Source: DAOUBP01 sp964474695
Lineage (GTDB): Bacteria > Chloroflexota > Anaerolineae > CG2-30-64-16
Direction of reading: 5' to 3'
Assembly: GCA_964474695.1 (NCBI GenBank)
Contig: CAYYTK010000001.1
Span: 62,001 to 126,000 of the forward strand
DNA: 64,000 bases
Position numbers and translations under genes: made by a program. How positions within the stretch are numbered: position 1 is the first letter of the stretch; every line of letters starts with the position of its first letter. Below the pieces are notes generated by a model. It was not told the origin of the DNA, did not search any database, and saw only the letters and a program-made list of their open reading frames with translations. Shown piece after piece: positions 40,587-48,980 of this stretch.

Positions 40587-43500
40587 ATGGACCTGCGCGA
40601 TTATCCCCGCCCCAAGAACGATACCGGCATCGGGGTCCATTGGAGCGCCGGATACCCGGCTGTCGTAGGCATGGGCAAGATTCGGGAGTATTGGCTTCCG
40701 GAGCTGCTTGCGATGGGCGTCAAGTGGGTCAAGATCGCCAACCACGACGGCGCGCTGGAATTTGCCACGCTGTTATTGAAAAACGACATCATGCCCATCG
40801 TTCGCCTCTATCGGCCCCAACCGAATCCGGGCGTATTGGACGAGAAGCTGTTGGCGGTCGTGCGCGATTTCGTGGCAGCGGGGGTGCGCTATCTCGAGTT
40901 CAACAACGAACCGGACCTGGGCACGGAGTGGCGGACTCGCGAAGTGCCGTCGGATGCGGTGACGGTTGTTGCGCGCAACGCCATCGTGGATATGGAAGCT
41001 ATCCTCAAACTCGGCGGCTATCCGGCGGTGCCGGCGCTGGCAACCGGCACCAAATGGGATTTGGTGGGCGAGATTTGCCGCTTGGGGCGCCGGGATCTCT
41101 TTGCCGAGCCGGTATGGCAGGCAATTCACAACTACACCCTGAATCACCCGTTGGATTATCCTTACGATGCCGGCAACCAGCAAGGCGCGCCGTACACCGC
41201 CGATTTCTATGAGCGTCTGGCCGCAGAAAGATGGGATGGCGATGCCTGGCGCGGCCGGAGCCTGGAGCAGGTGAACGATGAGCGCCGGCGGAATGCCAAC
41301 CCGGGCGCAACTGCATTGGATGACCCCTCTTGCTGGCGCGCGTACGAGCGCTACGACACGCTTATTCGGGACCAGATCGGGCGCTCATTGCCCATTTTAG
41401 CCACGGAAAACGGCTATATCGTCGGCGAGCAGCCGGATCCGCGTTACCCGGCGACAACGCCACAACTGCACATGGCTCAAACCCTGGAGGCGTGCCGGAT
41501 CATGATGGGCACCAGCAGCCGCTTTGACCACGCGCCTGATTACTATTTTTGCACGGCGTTTTGGCTGTTGGGCAACTACAGCCTGGGGAGCTGGGCGCGG
41601 GAATGGGAGAGTCAGGCGTGGTACAGCAGCCGCTGGCCGGATGGCAGGCTGCCGACGATCGACGCTTTGAAGGCCGAGCCGAAACAGGAGCGCCGCTGGC
41701 GAGGAGAGGCCGGTATCGCCGGCAGGATCAGTGGCGCCGTTCGCGGCGGGGCAGGTTTGGCAGTTCGCGCCGCTCGCGGTGGCAGCATATCTGCCGATGG
41801 TTGGACCCTGGCGGCCCCGGTGGGAGCCGACGAGCGCTACGAGTTCACGGATGTGCCCCTGGATCACTATTTGATCAGCTTGCCGGATGCAGGCAAACAG
41901 CAAGAGATCGTGCTGACGCGCGAACGGCCTGCGGCGGTAGCGAATTTCGATGTCACCGGCCTGGTGCTGGCGGCAACCGCCAGCGTCGTGCGCGGCACGG
42001 TGCGCGGGGGCGCTGGTCAACGGGTGCTGCTCAGCCGCCCGGCCGATGGTTGGTCTCAGGAACAGATCGTGGCGGCCGGTGGCGCCTACAGCTTTGCGGG
42101 CCTGGCCGCGGGCGCCTACACGGTGGCGCTGGTCGGCGCCGGCCCTCAAATGGAAGCCACGGCATCCATGTCGGTGGTGTTGGATGGACGCAACGAGGTT
42201 GTTGCGGACCTCGCGGCGCCCGGTTGGGGCTGGGAGGTGAGCGACGGCGGCTCGGGGCCGGGGTTCGGCGTGGTGCGCTGTCGGGTCAAGGGCCGCGTCG
42301 ATGTGCCCGTGCGACTCTGGACCGTGGGCTGGGAGGGCTTCACTCAGCGAACCGGCTCAAAGTCCGAGTATGGCTCCGACGTCTGTGAGTTTTCACCGTT
42401 GAGCGTCGGCAAATACTCTCTCCAGCCCCAGGGCATCGATGTGGCGGCAACCATGCCGGCGGCAACCATGCCGGTGGCCGAGGTGGTCGTTGATGGCCGC
42501 CGTGTCCATTGGGTGACGTTTATCGAACAAGCCAGCAAGGCCGCGCCAGCCGCGACCGGCGTGATCACAGGAAAGATAGGCCGGCCGCAGGGGTCCACGC
42601 TCGCCGTGTCCGGCCGGTCGCTGCGATTGCTGCAGCCCCCTGCGACCGCGCCCGTTGCTCAGGCCCGTTCGGCAGATGATGGCACATACGGGTTCGAGAA
42701 GCTGGCGGCAGGCCTCTATACCGTGCAGCTCCTGGAGGCCGGCCAAGGCTCGGCCGTGGTGGTGGAGAAAGCGGGCGTCAAGGTGGATGCTGGCAGTCGG
42801 GCACAGGTCGACCTGACGCTTCCAGGCGCCGCTGCCACCGGCTTAAAGGCGGTGGTTGAAGATGGCGGGGTCGGTCCGGGCTTCTGCGTGGTGCGCTGTC
42901 GGGTTGTGGGCCAGCCAGGCCGCGCGGTCAGTTTGTGTACTGATGGTTGGGGAGGCATCACCCAGGTGACGGGCAGCAAGCCTGAGTACGGTGCGGACGC
43001 CTGTGAGTTCTCCCCCCTGGGCGCAGGCACCTATTTTATCGAATTGGAAGAAACCGACGCGGCAGGCGCACGGCATACCGTGCGCACTGAGATCAAGCTG
43101 GCGCCTAACCGGGTGGTCTGGGTTCGGCTTGAGGGCGGAGCTGCGGCCCAGCCTCCGACCGCCGGCGAGGAACCGAGTGCTCCTGTGGAGACCACTCCTG
43201 TAGAGACCACTCCATCTGAACCGGCGACCCCAGCCGAGCCGGCCGAGCCCGTCACACCCAGGCAGAACAGCGTCATTGGCGGGGCAGTGTTCTATCCGGC
43301 GGACTTGGGATTGAGCAGTGATGGGCTGCAACTGGTGCTGACCGGTCCTGAAGAGGCGCTGCCAACAACGGGGCGCCAGACGACCGTCGTGAACGGTCAA
43401 TACGCGTTTTTTGGCCTGCCGGCAGGCGCCTATCGCGTGGCGGTGCTGCCTGGCGATCCGGCCCTGGGCGACCTGGCCGTGCGCGAGAACATCATCCTGG

Positions 43501-44123
43501 ATGGCAATAACCAGGCCACCGTTGATTTTGAATTGCCCGCGCCGGAATACAACGACGTTGCAAGCAAAAGCAGCCGCGTCACGGGGCGAGCGAAGGGCGG
43601 TGCGGGGCGCATTGTGTTGCTAGAGGGACCATTGGGGGATGACGTTGCTGGGAGAGTCGAGTCACTGACGGCCGTCGTCAACCAGGATGAGGTTTATGCG
43701 TTTGACGGCCTGGGCGCCGGCGCCTATCGGGCCACGGTACTTGACACGGAGCCGCCGACGGGCAGCACCCAAACACAGGCTGGCATCACTTTGGACGGGC
43801 TGAATGCGGTGCAGGTGGACTTTGACCTGGAGGCATCCCGGCCCGGCAAGACGGTTGAGCATTACCTGTTTGTTGGCAGCACCGCGCGCTCTAAAGAAGA
43901 TTTCCTGGCGATCCTGCGCTACGTGGCTCGCTTCAGGCCCATGGTAGGCAGCGATGAGGCCGAGGCGCGCCAGGCCCGGCATGTCACGATCTTAGGCGGA
44001 GCATCGGTGGTGAGCGCCATGACCGAGCAAGGCCTGCGCCTCAGCGGCTGCCAGGTGCAGCGCATCGAGAGCGATTATGCGGTTCAGATCGGCAAGTATC
44101 TGGACGAAGGAAGGCCCTATTGA
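40587..44123 (+). CDS. Large clan GH-A-like protein with duplicated GPGF module and HYxLFG C-terminal domain
   Basis: An 1178-residue paralogue of the protein at 27162. Residues 1-375 are the GH-A-like barrel (E108 in FNNEPDL, E274 in LATENGY). Carboxypeptidase-like beta repeats follow (about 380-545), interspersed with two copies of an unrecognised domain (546-648 and 752-852), both starting GPGFxVVRCRV and continuing GSKxEYGxDxCEFSPLxxG. A Pro/Thr/Glu-rich linker (about 853-890) and more beta repeats precede the C-terminal domain KTVEHYLFVG (1088-1178). No signal peptide is seen. The ATG at 40587 has GGAGGCTG upstream and begins with the same DYPRPKxD signature as the paralogue. Its stop overlaps the NAD kinase ATG. 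Confidence 0.8.
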   Translation: MDLRDYPRPKNDTGIGVHWSAGYPAVVGMGKIREYWLPELLAMGVKWVKIANHDGALEFATLLLKNDIMPIVRLYRPQPNPGVLDEKLLAVVRDFVAAGVRYLEFNNEPDLGTEWRTREVPSDAVTVVARNAIVDMEAILKLGGYPAVPALATGTKWDLVGEICRLGRRDLFAEPVWQAIHNYTLNHPLDYPYDAGNQQGAPYTADFYERLAAERWDGDAWRGRSLEQVNDERRRNANPGATALDDPSCWRAYERYDTLIRDQIGRSLPILATENGYIVGEQPDPRYPATTPQLHMAQTLEACRIMMGTSSRFDHAPDYYFCTAFWLLGNYSLGSWAREWESQAWYSSRWPDGRLPTIDALKAEPKQERRWRGEAGIAGRISGAVRGGAGLAVRAARGGSISADGWTLAAPVGADERYEFTDVPLDHYLISLPDAGKQQEIVLTRERPAAVANFDVTGLVLAATASVVRGTVRGGAGQRVLLSRPADGWSQEQIVAAGGAYSFAGLAAGAYTVALVGAGPQMEATASMSVVLDGRNEVVADLAAPGWGWEVSDGGSGPGFGVVRCRVKGRVDVPVRLWTVGWEGFTQRTGSKSEYGSDVCEFSPLSVGKYSLQPQGIDVAATMPAATMPVAEVVVDGRRVHWVTFIEQASKAAPAATGVITGKIGRPQGSTLAVSGRSLRLLQPPATAPVAQARSADDGTYGFEKLAAGLYTVQLLEAGQGSAVVVEKAGVKVDAGSRAQVDLTLPGAAATGLKAVVEDGGVGPGFCVVRCRVVGQPGRAVSLCTDGWGGITQVTGSKPEYGADACEFSPLGAGTYFIELEETDAAGARHTVRTEIKLAPNRVVWVRLEGGAAAQPPTAGEEPSAPVETTPVETTPSEPATPAEPAEPVTPRQNSVIGGAVFYPADLGLSSDGLQLVLTGPEEALPTTGRQTTVVNGQYAFFGLPAGAYRVAVLPGDPALGDLAVRENIILDGNNQATVDFELPAPEYNDVASKSSRVTGRAKGGAGRIVLLEGPLGDDVAGRVESLTAVVNQDEVYAFDGLGAGAYRATVLDTEPPTGSTQTQAGITLDGLNAVQVDFDLEASRPGKTVEHYLFVGSTARSKEDFLAILRYVARFRPMVGSDEAEARQARHVTILGGASVVSAMTEQGLRLSGCQVQRIESDYAVQIGKYLDEGRPY

Positions 44124-45013
44124 TGGCTTCTTCGAAGCTGGGTGCGCCAAACGCCGCTGCGGATGGCGCCAGCCCCCCTGCTTTTCGTGCCATCGGTCTG
44201 CTGTACCATCCCAAGAAGCCGGAGTCGATTGTGCTGGCAGAGCGCATGGCTGACTTCCTGCACGGCCATGACCGTACCGTGTGGACCGGTTCCGCCTGGG
44301 ACGAGCCGGAGGCGCTGGCCCATGTGGCAGGCCTGGACTTGTTGGTGACTCTCGGCGGGGACGGTACGATGTTGCGCGCCGCGCGCATCGGCAGCAGTTA
44401 CGGCGTGCCGATCTTGGGCGTTAAGCTGGGCCGGGTCAGCTTTTTGGCCGAGATCACGCCTGATGACTGGCAGACGCCGTTCACGCAGATGCTGGCCGGG
44501 GATTATTGGCTGGAAGAGCGCATGTTGCTGGATGTGGCCGTGGCGAGAGGGGGACAGCCGGCCATCAACCACTCTTATCTGGCGCTCAACGACGTCGTTA
44601 TCAGCCGCGGTGGTCTGGCGCGCATCATCACCGTCAAGACCTGGGTCGATCAAAGCTACCTGACCAGCTATCGGGCGGACGGGATGATCGTTTCGACTCC
44701 GACCGGCTGCACAGGCTATGCGCTTGCAGCAGGCGGGCCGATCCTGCCGCCGGAGCTCAAAAACATCCTGTTGATTCCGATTTGTCCGCATCTCAGCCTT
44801 GACCGGCCAGTGGTGCTGGCACAGGGCGCTACCGTAATCCTGGAGGCCCACGCCGATTATGCGCCGATCCTGACGGTCGATGGCCAGTTCGAGATCGCCC
44901 TGGCGGAGGGCGACCGTGTTGAGGTGCGGGCCAGCAATCACGTCAGCCAGTTCGTGCATGCGCAGGATCGGGCCTATTTCTACCGGACGTTGATGGAGCG
45001 GCTGCGATGGTGA
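44123..45013 (+). CDS. nadK: NAD kinase
   Basis: A 296-residue enzyme. The diagnostic GGDGTMLRAAR, LGVKLGRVSFLAE, and TPTGCTGYALAAGGPIL motifs are present. It phosphorylates NAD to NADP with ATP. The first about 23 residues are an extra low-complexity N-terminus before AIGLLYHPKKPES. The ATG at 44123 overlaps the stop of the GH-A-like gene (TGATG). The link nadK-recN two genes away is a common bacterial gene order. Confidence 0.94.
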   Translation: MASSKLGAPNAAADGASPPAFRAIGLLYHPKKPESIVLAERMADFLHGHDRTVWTGSAWDEPEALAHVAGLDLLVTLGGDGTMLRAARIGSSYGVPILGVKLGRVSFLAEITPDDWQTPFTQMLAGDYWLEERMLLDVAVARGGQPAINHSYLALNDVVISRGGLARIITVKTWVDQSYLTSYRADGMIVSTPTGCTGYALAAGGPILPPELKNILLIPICPHLSLDRPVVLAQGATVILEAHADYAPILTVDGQFEIALAEGDRVEVRASNHVSQFVHAQDRAYFYRTLMERLRW

Positions 45014-45020
45014 GGATGTC

Positions 45021-45548
45021 ATGACAACGCCACTGCAAACACCGGAGACGCCGCTGCCGTTATACTGCGCCAATCACCCCAACCGTGAGACACTGCTGCG
45101 CTGCAATCGGTGTGAGAAACCGATCTGTGTTCAATGTGCGGTGCTGACCGAGGTGGGCTACCGCTGTAAGGAGTGCGTGCGCGGCCAGCAGAAAATCTTC
45201 TATAACGGCGGCCAGCGCGATCTATTGACCGGCGGCGCGGTGGCGCTGTTTCTGGGCGGCATCCTGGGCGCGGCAGCCTACATGTTGTTGGGCATGTTCG
45301 GCTTCTTTAGCCTGATCATCGCGTTTCTTGCCGGGCCGGCCGTCGGAGGGCTGGTCGCGGAGGCGATCCGCCGCGCGGTGCGCAAGCGCCGGGCGCGCGG
45401 TATGAAGTGGCTGGCGGCTGGCCTTTTCGTCCTGGGGGCCCTGGCTGTCGGGTTGGTGTTGGTGGGCCTGCCGGGATTATTCGCGCGTTGGGATGTGCTT
45501 CTCGCAGTCGCCCTGGCTGCAAGCACCCTCTACGCACGGCTGTTGTGA
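45021..45548 (+). CDS. B-box-type zinc-binding membrane protein
   Basis: A 175-residue protein. The N-terminus has a B-box-like zinc finger: YCANHPNRETLLRCNRC, EKPICVQCAV and GYRCKECVRG. It is followed by four hydrophobic helices (about 72-100, 100-115, 130-152, 155-175). The same finger is found in front of many rhomboid-like and DUF proteins of Chloroflexota and Actinobacteria. The catalytic residues of rhomboids are not seen. It sits between nadK and recN in the same direction, and its role is unknown. Confidence 0.8.
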   Translation: MTTPLQTPETPLPLYCANHPNRETLLRCNRCEKPICVQCAVLTEVGYRCKECVRGQQKIFYNGGQRDLLTGGAVALFLGGILGAAAYMLLGMFGFFSLIIAFLAGPAVGGLVAEAIRRAVRKRRARGMKWLAAGLFVLGALAVGLVLVGLPGLFARWDVLLAVALAASTLYARLL

Positions 45549-45576
45549 GCATGATTTCCCCTTATCGACGGAACCT

Positions 45577-47373
45577 ATGCTGATTGAACTTCGCATTCGC
45601 GACCTGGCGATTATTGACCGGCTTGACCTGACCTTCGCGCCTGGCTTCAACGTGCTGACCGGCGAGACCGGCGCAGGCAAGTCGATTATCATCGACGCGG
45701 TGAACTTGCTGTTGGGCGACCGGGCCTCCGCCGACATCGTGCGCGCGGGCGCTGAGCGCACCGAAGTCGAAGGCGTTTACCGCCTCAGCCCGGCTGCGGC
45801 TGATCGGCTGGCCCCGGTGTTGGCTGAGCATGGGCTCGAGGGAGATGCCGCGGACGAGGTCGTGCTGGCGCGCGAGGTGCGCGTGAATGGCCGTTCGATC
45901 GCGCGCGTCAACGGTCGCGCCGTAACCACGGGCCTGTTGGGTGAGATCGGTGGGCTGCTGGTGGATGTGCACGGGCAGGGCGAGCACCTCTCCCTGTTGC
46001 GCGAGCGCGAGCACATCGGTCTGCTGGATCGCTATGCCGGCGGCATACCTGCCGTGGCGGAGATCGCCGACCTGGTTCGCCGCGTGCGTACGGTGCGGCG
46101 GGAGCTGGAGGGTCTGCGCCAGGATGAACGCGAGCGGGCCCGCCGCATCGATCTGTTGACCTACCAGGTGGACGAGATCGGCGCAGCCAACCTGAGTCCG
46201 GGCGAAGAGGAAGAGCTGGAAATCGAGCGCAAGCGCCTGGCCAACGCCGAGCAACTGGCGGCGCTCAGCAACGAGGCGGTGGCGCTCCTCAGCGGTGGCG
46301 ATGACCCTGCGGACCGTGAGCACTTGGGTGCGCTCGATGCCCTGACCGCGGCCGAGCAGGCAATGGCGCGCCTGGCGCGCATCGATCCGGGCGCCAACCC
46401 GCTGGCCGAACAACTCGGTGAGACAGCCGCCGTTCTGGCGGACCTTGCCCATGAGCTGGTGCGCTATCAGGAGAACATCGAGTTCAACCCGCGACGCTTG
46501 CAGCAGGTCGAAGACCGCATCTACCTGCTCCACAGCCTGCAGCGCAAATACGGCGACACCATCGCTGAGGTGCTGGCCTACGCCGAGCGCGCCGCAGCCG
46601 AGCTGGATGTCATCAGTCACGCCGAGGAGCGCATCGGTGCGCTGGAGGCCGAGGAAGCGGACCTGCTGATCGAGTTGGGCCGCCAGGGTGCAGCGCTTTC
46701 CGCGGCGCGGCGCGCGGCCGGCGAACGGATGGCGCGAGCCATCGAAGTCGAGTTGGCGGACCTCCACATGGCCCGCGCGCGTTTTGCCGTGGATGTAGCC
46801 TGGGAGCCGGATCCGGCCGGCGCGGTGGTGGGCGCCGACGCTGGCGCATTGGTGGGTCTTCCGGCAGGGAGCTATGCTTTTGACAGCTACGGGCTTGACA
46901 CGGTTGCCTTTCTTGTCTCGGCGAATCCGGGTGAGCCGCTGCGGCCATTGGTGAAGGTAGCATCGGGCGGCGAAACGTCGCGCCTGATGCTGGCGCTCAA
47001 GACGGTCCTCGGTCGTGCCGATGAGACCCCCACCCTGATTTTTGATGAGATCGACCAGGGGATCGGCGGCCGCGTAGGAGGCACGGTGGGCCGCAAGCTG
47101 TGGGAGCTGACGGTCCGCAACGGGAGCGCGGGGCAGGTGCGCCACCAGGTGTTGTGCATCACGCACCTGCCGCAGTTGGCAGCCTATGGGGACGCTCATT
47201 TCCACGTGTCGAAGCATGTGACGGGTGCGCGCACCGTAACCGATGTCCGGCTGCTGGAGGGTGATGACCGGATGGTCGAGTTAGCGCAGATGATGGGCGC
47301 AGACTCCGAGGCTGGCCGCGCCAGCGTCGCGGAAATGATGGCGGATGTAGCAGGCGCCAAGGAGAGAAGATGA
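45577..47373 (+). CDS. recN: DNA repair protein RecN
   Basis: A 598-residue SMC-like ATPase. Walker A GETGAGKS is at residues 29-36, the coiled-coil arms follow (about 150-360), and the C-terminal ATPase half has the signature SGGETSRLMLALK and Walker B PTLIFDEIDQGIGGRVG. RecN gathers broken DNA ends in double-strand break repair. A small extra hydrophobic/Gly/Ala stretch (about residues 410-430) lies before the signature. The ATG at 45577 is chosen because the conserved LIELRIRDLAIID starts there; the frame to 45493 overlaps the previous gene. Confidence 0.95.
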   Translation: MLIELRIRDLAIIDRLDLTFAPGFNVLTGETGAGKSIIIDAVNLLLGDRASADIVRAGAERTEVEGVYRLSPAAADRLAPVLAEHGLEGDAADEVVLAREVRVNGRSIARVNGRAVTTGLLGEIGGLLVDVHGQGEHLSLLREREHIGLLDRYAGGIPAVAEIADLVRRVRTVRRELEGLRQDERERARRIDLLTYQVDEIGAANLSPGEEEELEIERKRLANAEQLAALSNEAVALLSGGDDPADREHLGALDALTAAEQAMARLARIDPGANPLAEQLGETAAVLADLAHELVRYQENIEFNPRRLQQVEDRIYLLHSLQRKYGDTIAEVLAYAERAAAELDVISHAEERIGALEAEEADLLIELGRQGAALSAARRAAGERMARAIEVELADLHMARARFAVDVAWEPDPAGAVVGADAGALVGLPAGSYAFDSYGLDTVAFLVSANPGEPLRPLVKVASGGETSRLMLALKTVLGRADETPTLIFDEIDQGIGGRVGGTVGRKLWELTVRNGSAGQVRHQVLCITHLPQLAAYGDAHFHVSKHVTGARTVTDVRLLEGDDRMVELAQMMGADSEAGRASVAEMMADVAGAKERR

Positions 47374-47948
47374 CCGTGCTAACCCGGGTCGCGGCGCCCG
47401 GTGATGCCGCGCAGCTCGCGCGCATCAGCGTGGACACCTGGCGAACCGCTTACCGTGATATTCTGCCCACTGATTTTTTGGATGGGCTCTCGTATGAGAG
47501 CCGCGAGCAACGTTGGCGCGGGCAATTAGCGCAGGCCAGACCGCAGGGGCTCGACCTTGTGGCCGAGGATGATGCCGCCGGTATTGCCGGCGGTTGTGTG
47601 GTGGGTTTTGCCTGTAGTGGCCCTGAACGCGACGGGATCCCGGGCTACGATGGCGAAATCTACGCGATCTACGTGTTAGCCGAGCATCAACACCGCGGCA
47701 TCGGCCAACAGTTGATGGCTGCCAGCGCTCGTCACCTGGCGGCCCAAGGGTTTCGCGCGGTGATGTTGTGGACGCTGGAAGGGAATTTACGGGCTCGCGC
47801 CTTTTACGAGGCGCTGGGCGGGCAGATCATTCGACATAAGCCGGTGGTGATCGGCGAAACGTCCTTGATCGAGGTGGCTTATGGCTGGCCGAGCCTGGAC
47901 GCTCTTCTTGTTGAGGAGAGACCGGCTGAGGCCTCGAGTCCGGGATAG
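47370..47948 (+). CDS. GNAT N-acetyltransferase with repeat-derived C-terminus
   Basis: A 192-residue acetyltransferase with the acetyl-CoA loop LAEHQHRGIGQQLM (about residues 107-120) and the late GNLRARAFYEALGG. The start overlaps the recN stop (ATGA). The last nine or so residues (ERPAEASSPG) are encoded by a half copy of hairpin repeat family A, so the natural C-terminus has been replaced or extended by the repeat. The GNAT core ends before it and should be intact. Confidence 0.87.
   Translation: MTVLTRVAAPGDAAQLARISVDTWRTAYRDILPTDFLDGLSYESREQRWRGQLAQARPQGLDLVAEDDAAGIAGGCVVGFACSGPERDGIPGYDGEIYAIYVLAEHQHRGIGQQLMAASARHLAAQGFRAVMLWTLEGNLRARAFYEALGGQIIRHKPVVIGETSLIEVAYGWPSLDALLVEERPAEASSPG
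47916..47944. repeat. Half copy of hairpin repeat family A inside a gene end
   Basis: GAGAGACCGGCTGAGGCCTC and the following GAGTCCGG match the right half of the copies at 13944-13971 and 16989-17016. The left arm is absent. Confidence 0.75.
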
Positions 47949-47980
47949 GGCGTGGCGGTTTCTTCGGCGGGGGGTGTCTC

Positions 47981-48829
47981 TTGAAACTGATCCGTTATGA
48001 AGCGGCCCCGGCGTTCCTGGCACGCGCACAGGCCTGGCTGGAGCAGAATGAGGTTGCGAATAACCTGATCCTGGGCATCGCCGTGCGCCTGGCCGAGCAT
48101 CCCGAACGGATCAAACAGCCGCCCTATCTGGCAACCGTGGAGGCGGATGGCGCGTTGATCGCCGCCGCCGTGATGACGCCCCCCCATCGCGTCCTGTTGT
48201 ACTCGGCTGCCGGCGGCGATCCCGCGCCTTTGCGCCCGGTCCTGGACGATGTGCGGGCTAGCGGCTGGCATCTGCCGGGGGTCATGGCCCCATCGGCCAC
48301 ATCTGAGGCTTTCGCCCGGCTCTGGTCAGCCGCCACCGGTCGCGCCTATCGTCCCGCCCTGGCTGAACGTGCTTACGAACTGCGCCGCGTGATCCCGCCC
48401 GCTGCTGTTTCCGGCTATCTGCGCCTGGCGACCGAGACAGACCTGCCTCTGGCCGCAGACTGGGCATATCGTTTCCTGCAGGACGCCGGCCTGCCCGGCG
48501 CCGCCGAAGAGGCGCACGAGATCGCAGCTCAACGCGTCGATGATCGTGATCTGTTCTTCTGGGACGACGGTGGACCGGTTTCGATGGCTGCCAAGACGCG
48601 CCACACCACCCGTGGCATCGTCGTCAGCCTGGTCTATACGCCGCGTGGGCTGCGCGGGCGAGGCTATGCGTCGGCCTGCGTCGCGGCCCTGAGCCAGCAG
48701 TTGCTCGACGCGGGCTGGGAGTTCTGCGCGCTTTTCACCGATTTAGCCAACCCCACTTCCAACGATATCTATCAGCGCATCGGCTATCGGCCGGTGTGTG
48801 ACTTTAACGAGTACGATTTTGAGGCATAG
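47981..48829 (+). CDS. GNAT family N-acetyltransferase (two-domain)
   Basis: A 282-residue protein. The N-terminal half (about 1-135) is a degenerate GNAT-like fold, and the C-terminal half has YTPRGLRGRGYASACVAALSQ (about residues 210-230) and NPTSNDIYQRIGY. This arrangement is seen in acetyltransferases that share the FR47-like pattern. Substrate unknown. The start is a TTG at 47981 preceded by GGCGGGGGG; no ATG is suitable. The gene is 32 bases after the previous GNAT and probably in the same transcript. Confidence 0.82.
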   Translation: MKLIRYEAAPAFLARAQAWLEQNEVANNLILGIAVRLAEHPERIKQPPYLATVEADGALIAAAVMTPPHRVLLYSAAGGDPAPLRPVLDDVRASGWHLPGVMAPSATSEAFARLWSAATGRAYRPALAERAYELRRVIPPAAVSGYLRLATETDLPLAADWAYRFLQDAGLPGAAEEAHEIAAQRVDDRDLFFWDDGGPVSMAAKTRHTTRGIVVSLVYTPRGLRGRGYASACVAALSQQLLDAGWEFCALFTDLANPTSNDIYQRIGYRPVCDFNEYDFEA

Positions 48830-48835
48830 CGTGTC

Positions 48836-48963
48836 GCGATACTGCGTACTACGTATTGCCTATTCCGGGCTCTCATCGGATCGGCGAATGCTGAGTGCAG
48901 AAAGACGAAGAGCGTAGGACGAACCACCCAACACGCAGTACGCAATACGCAGTACGCAACACC
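48836..48963. repeat. Inverted pair of heptamer repeats
   Basis: ACTGCGTACTACGTATTGCC (48841-48860) and the opposite-strand type CGCAGTACGCAATACGCAGT (48930-48949) flank about 70 bases. It is the same heptamer family as at 9634, 16841 and 18937. No gene is seen in this gap. Confidence 0.75.
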
Positions 48964-48980
48964 AACACAGGAGTTCCCAA

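Noticed and set aside
45562..47217. 551-codon open frame opposite recN
   Set aside because: RecN motifs are complete on the plus strand, and the antisense frame has no recognisable domain.
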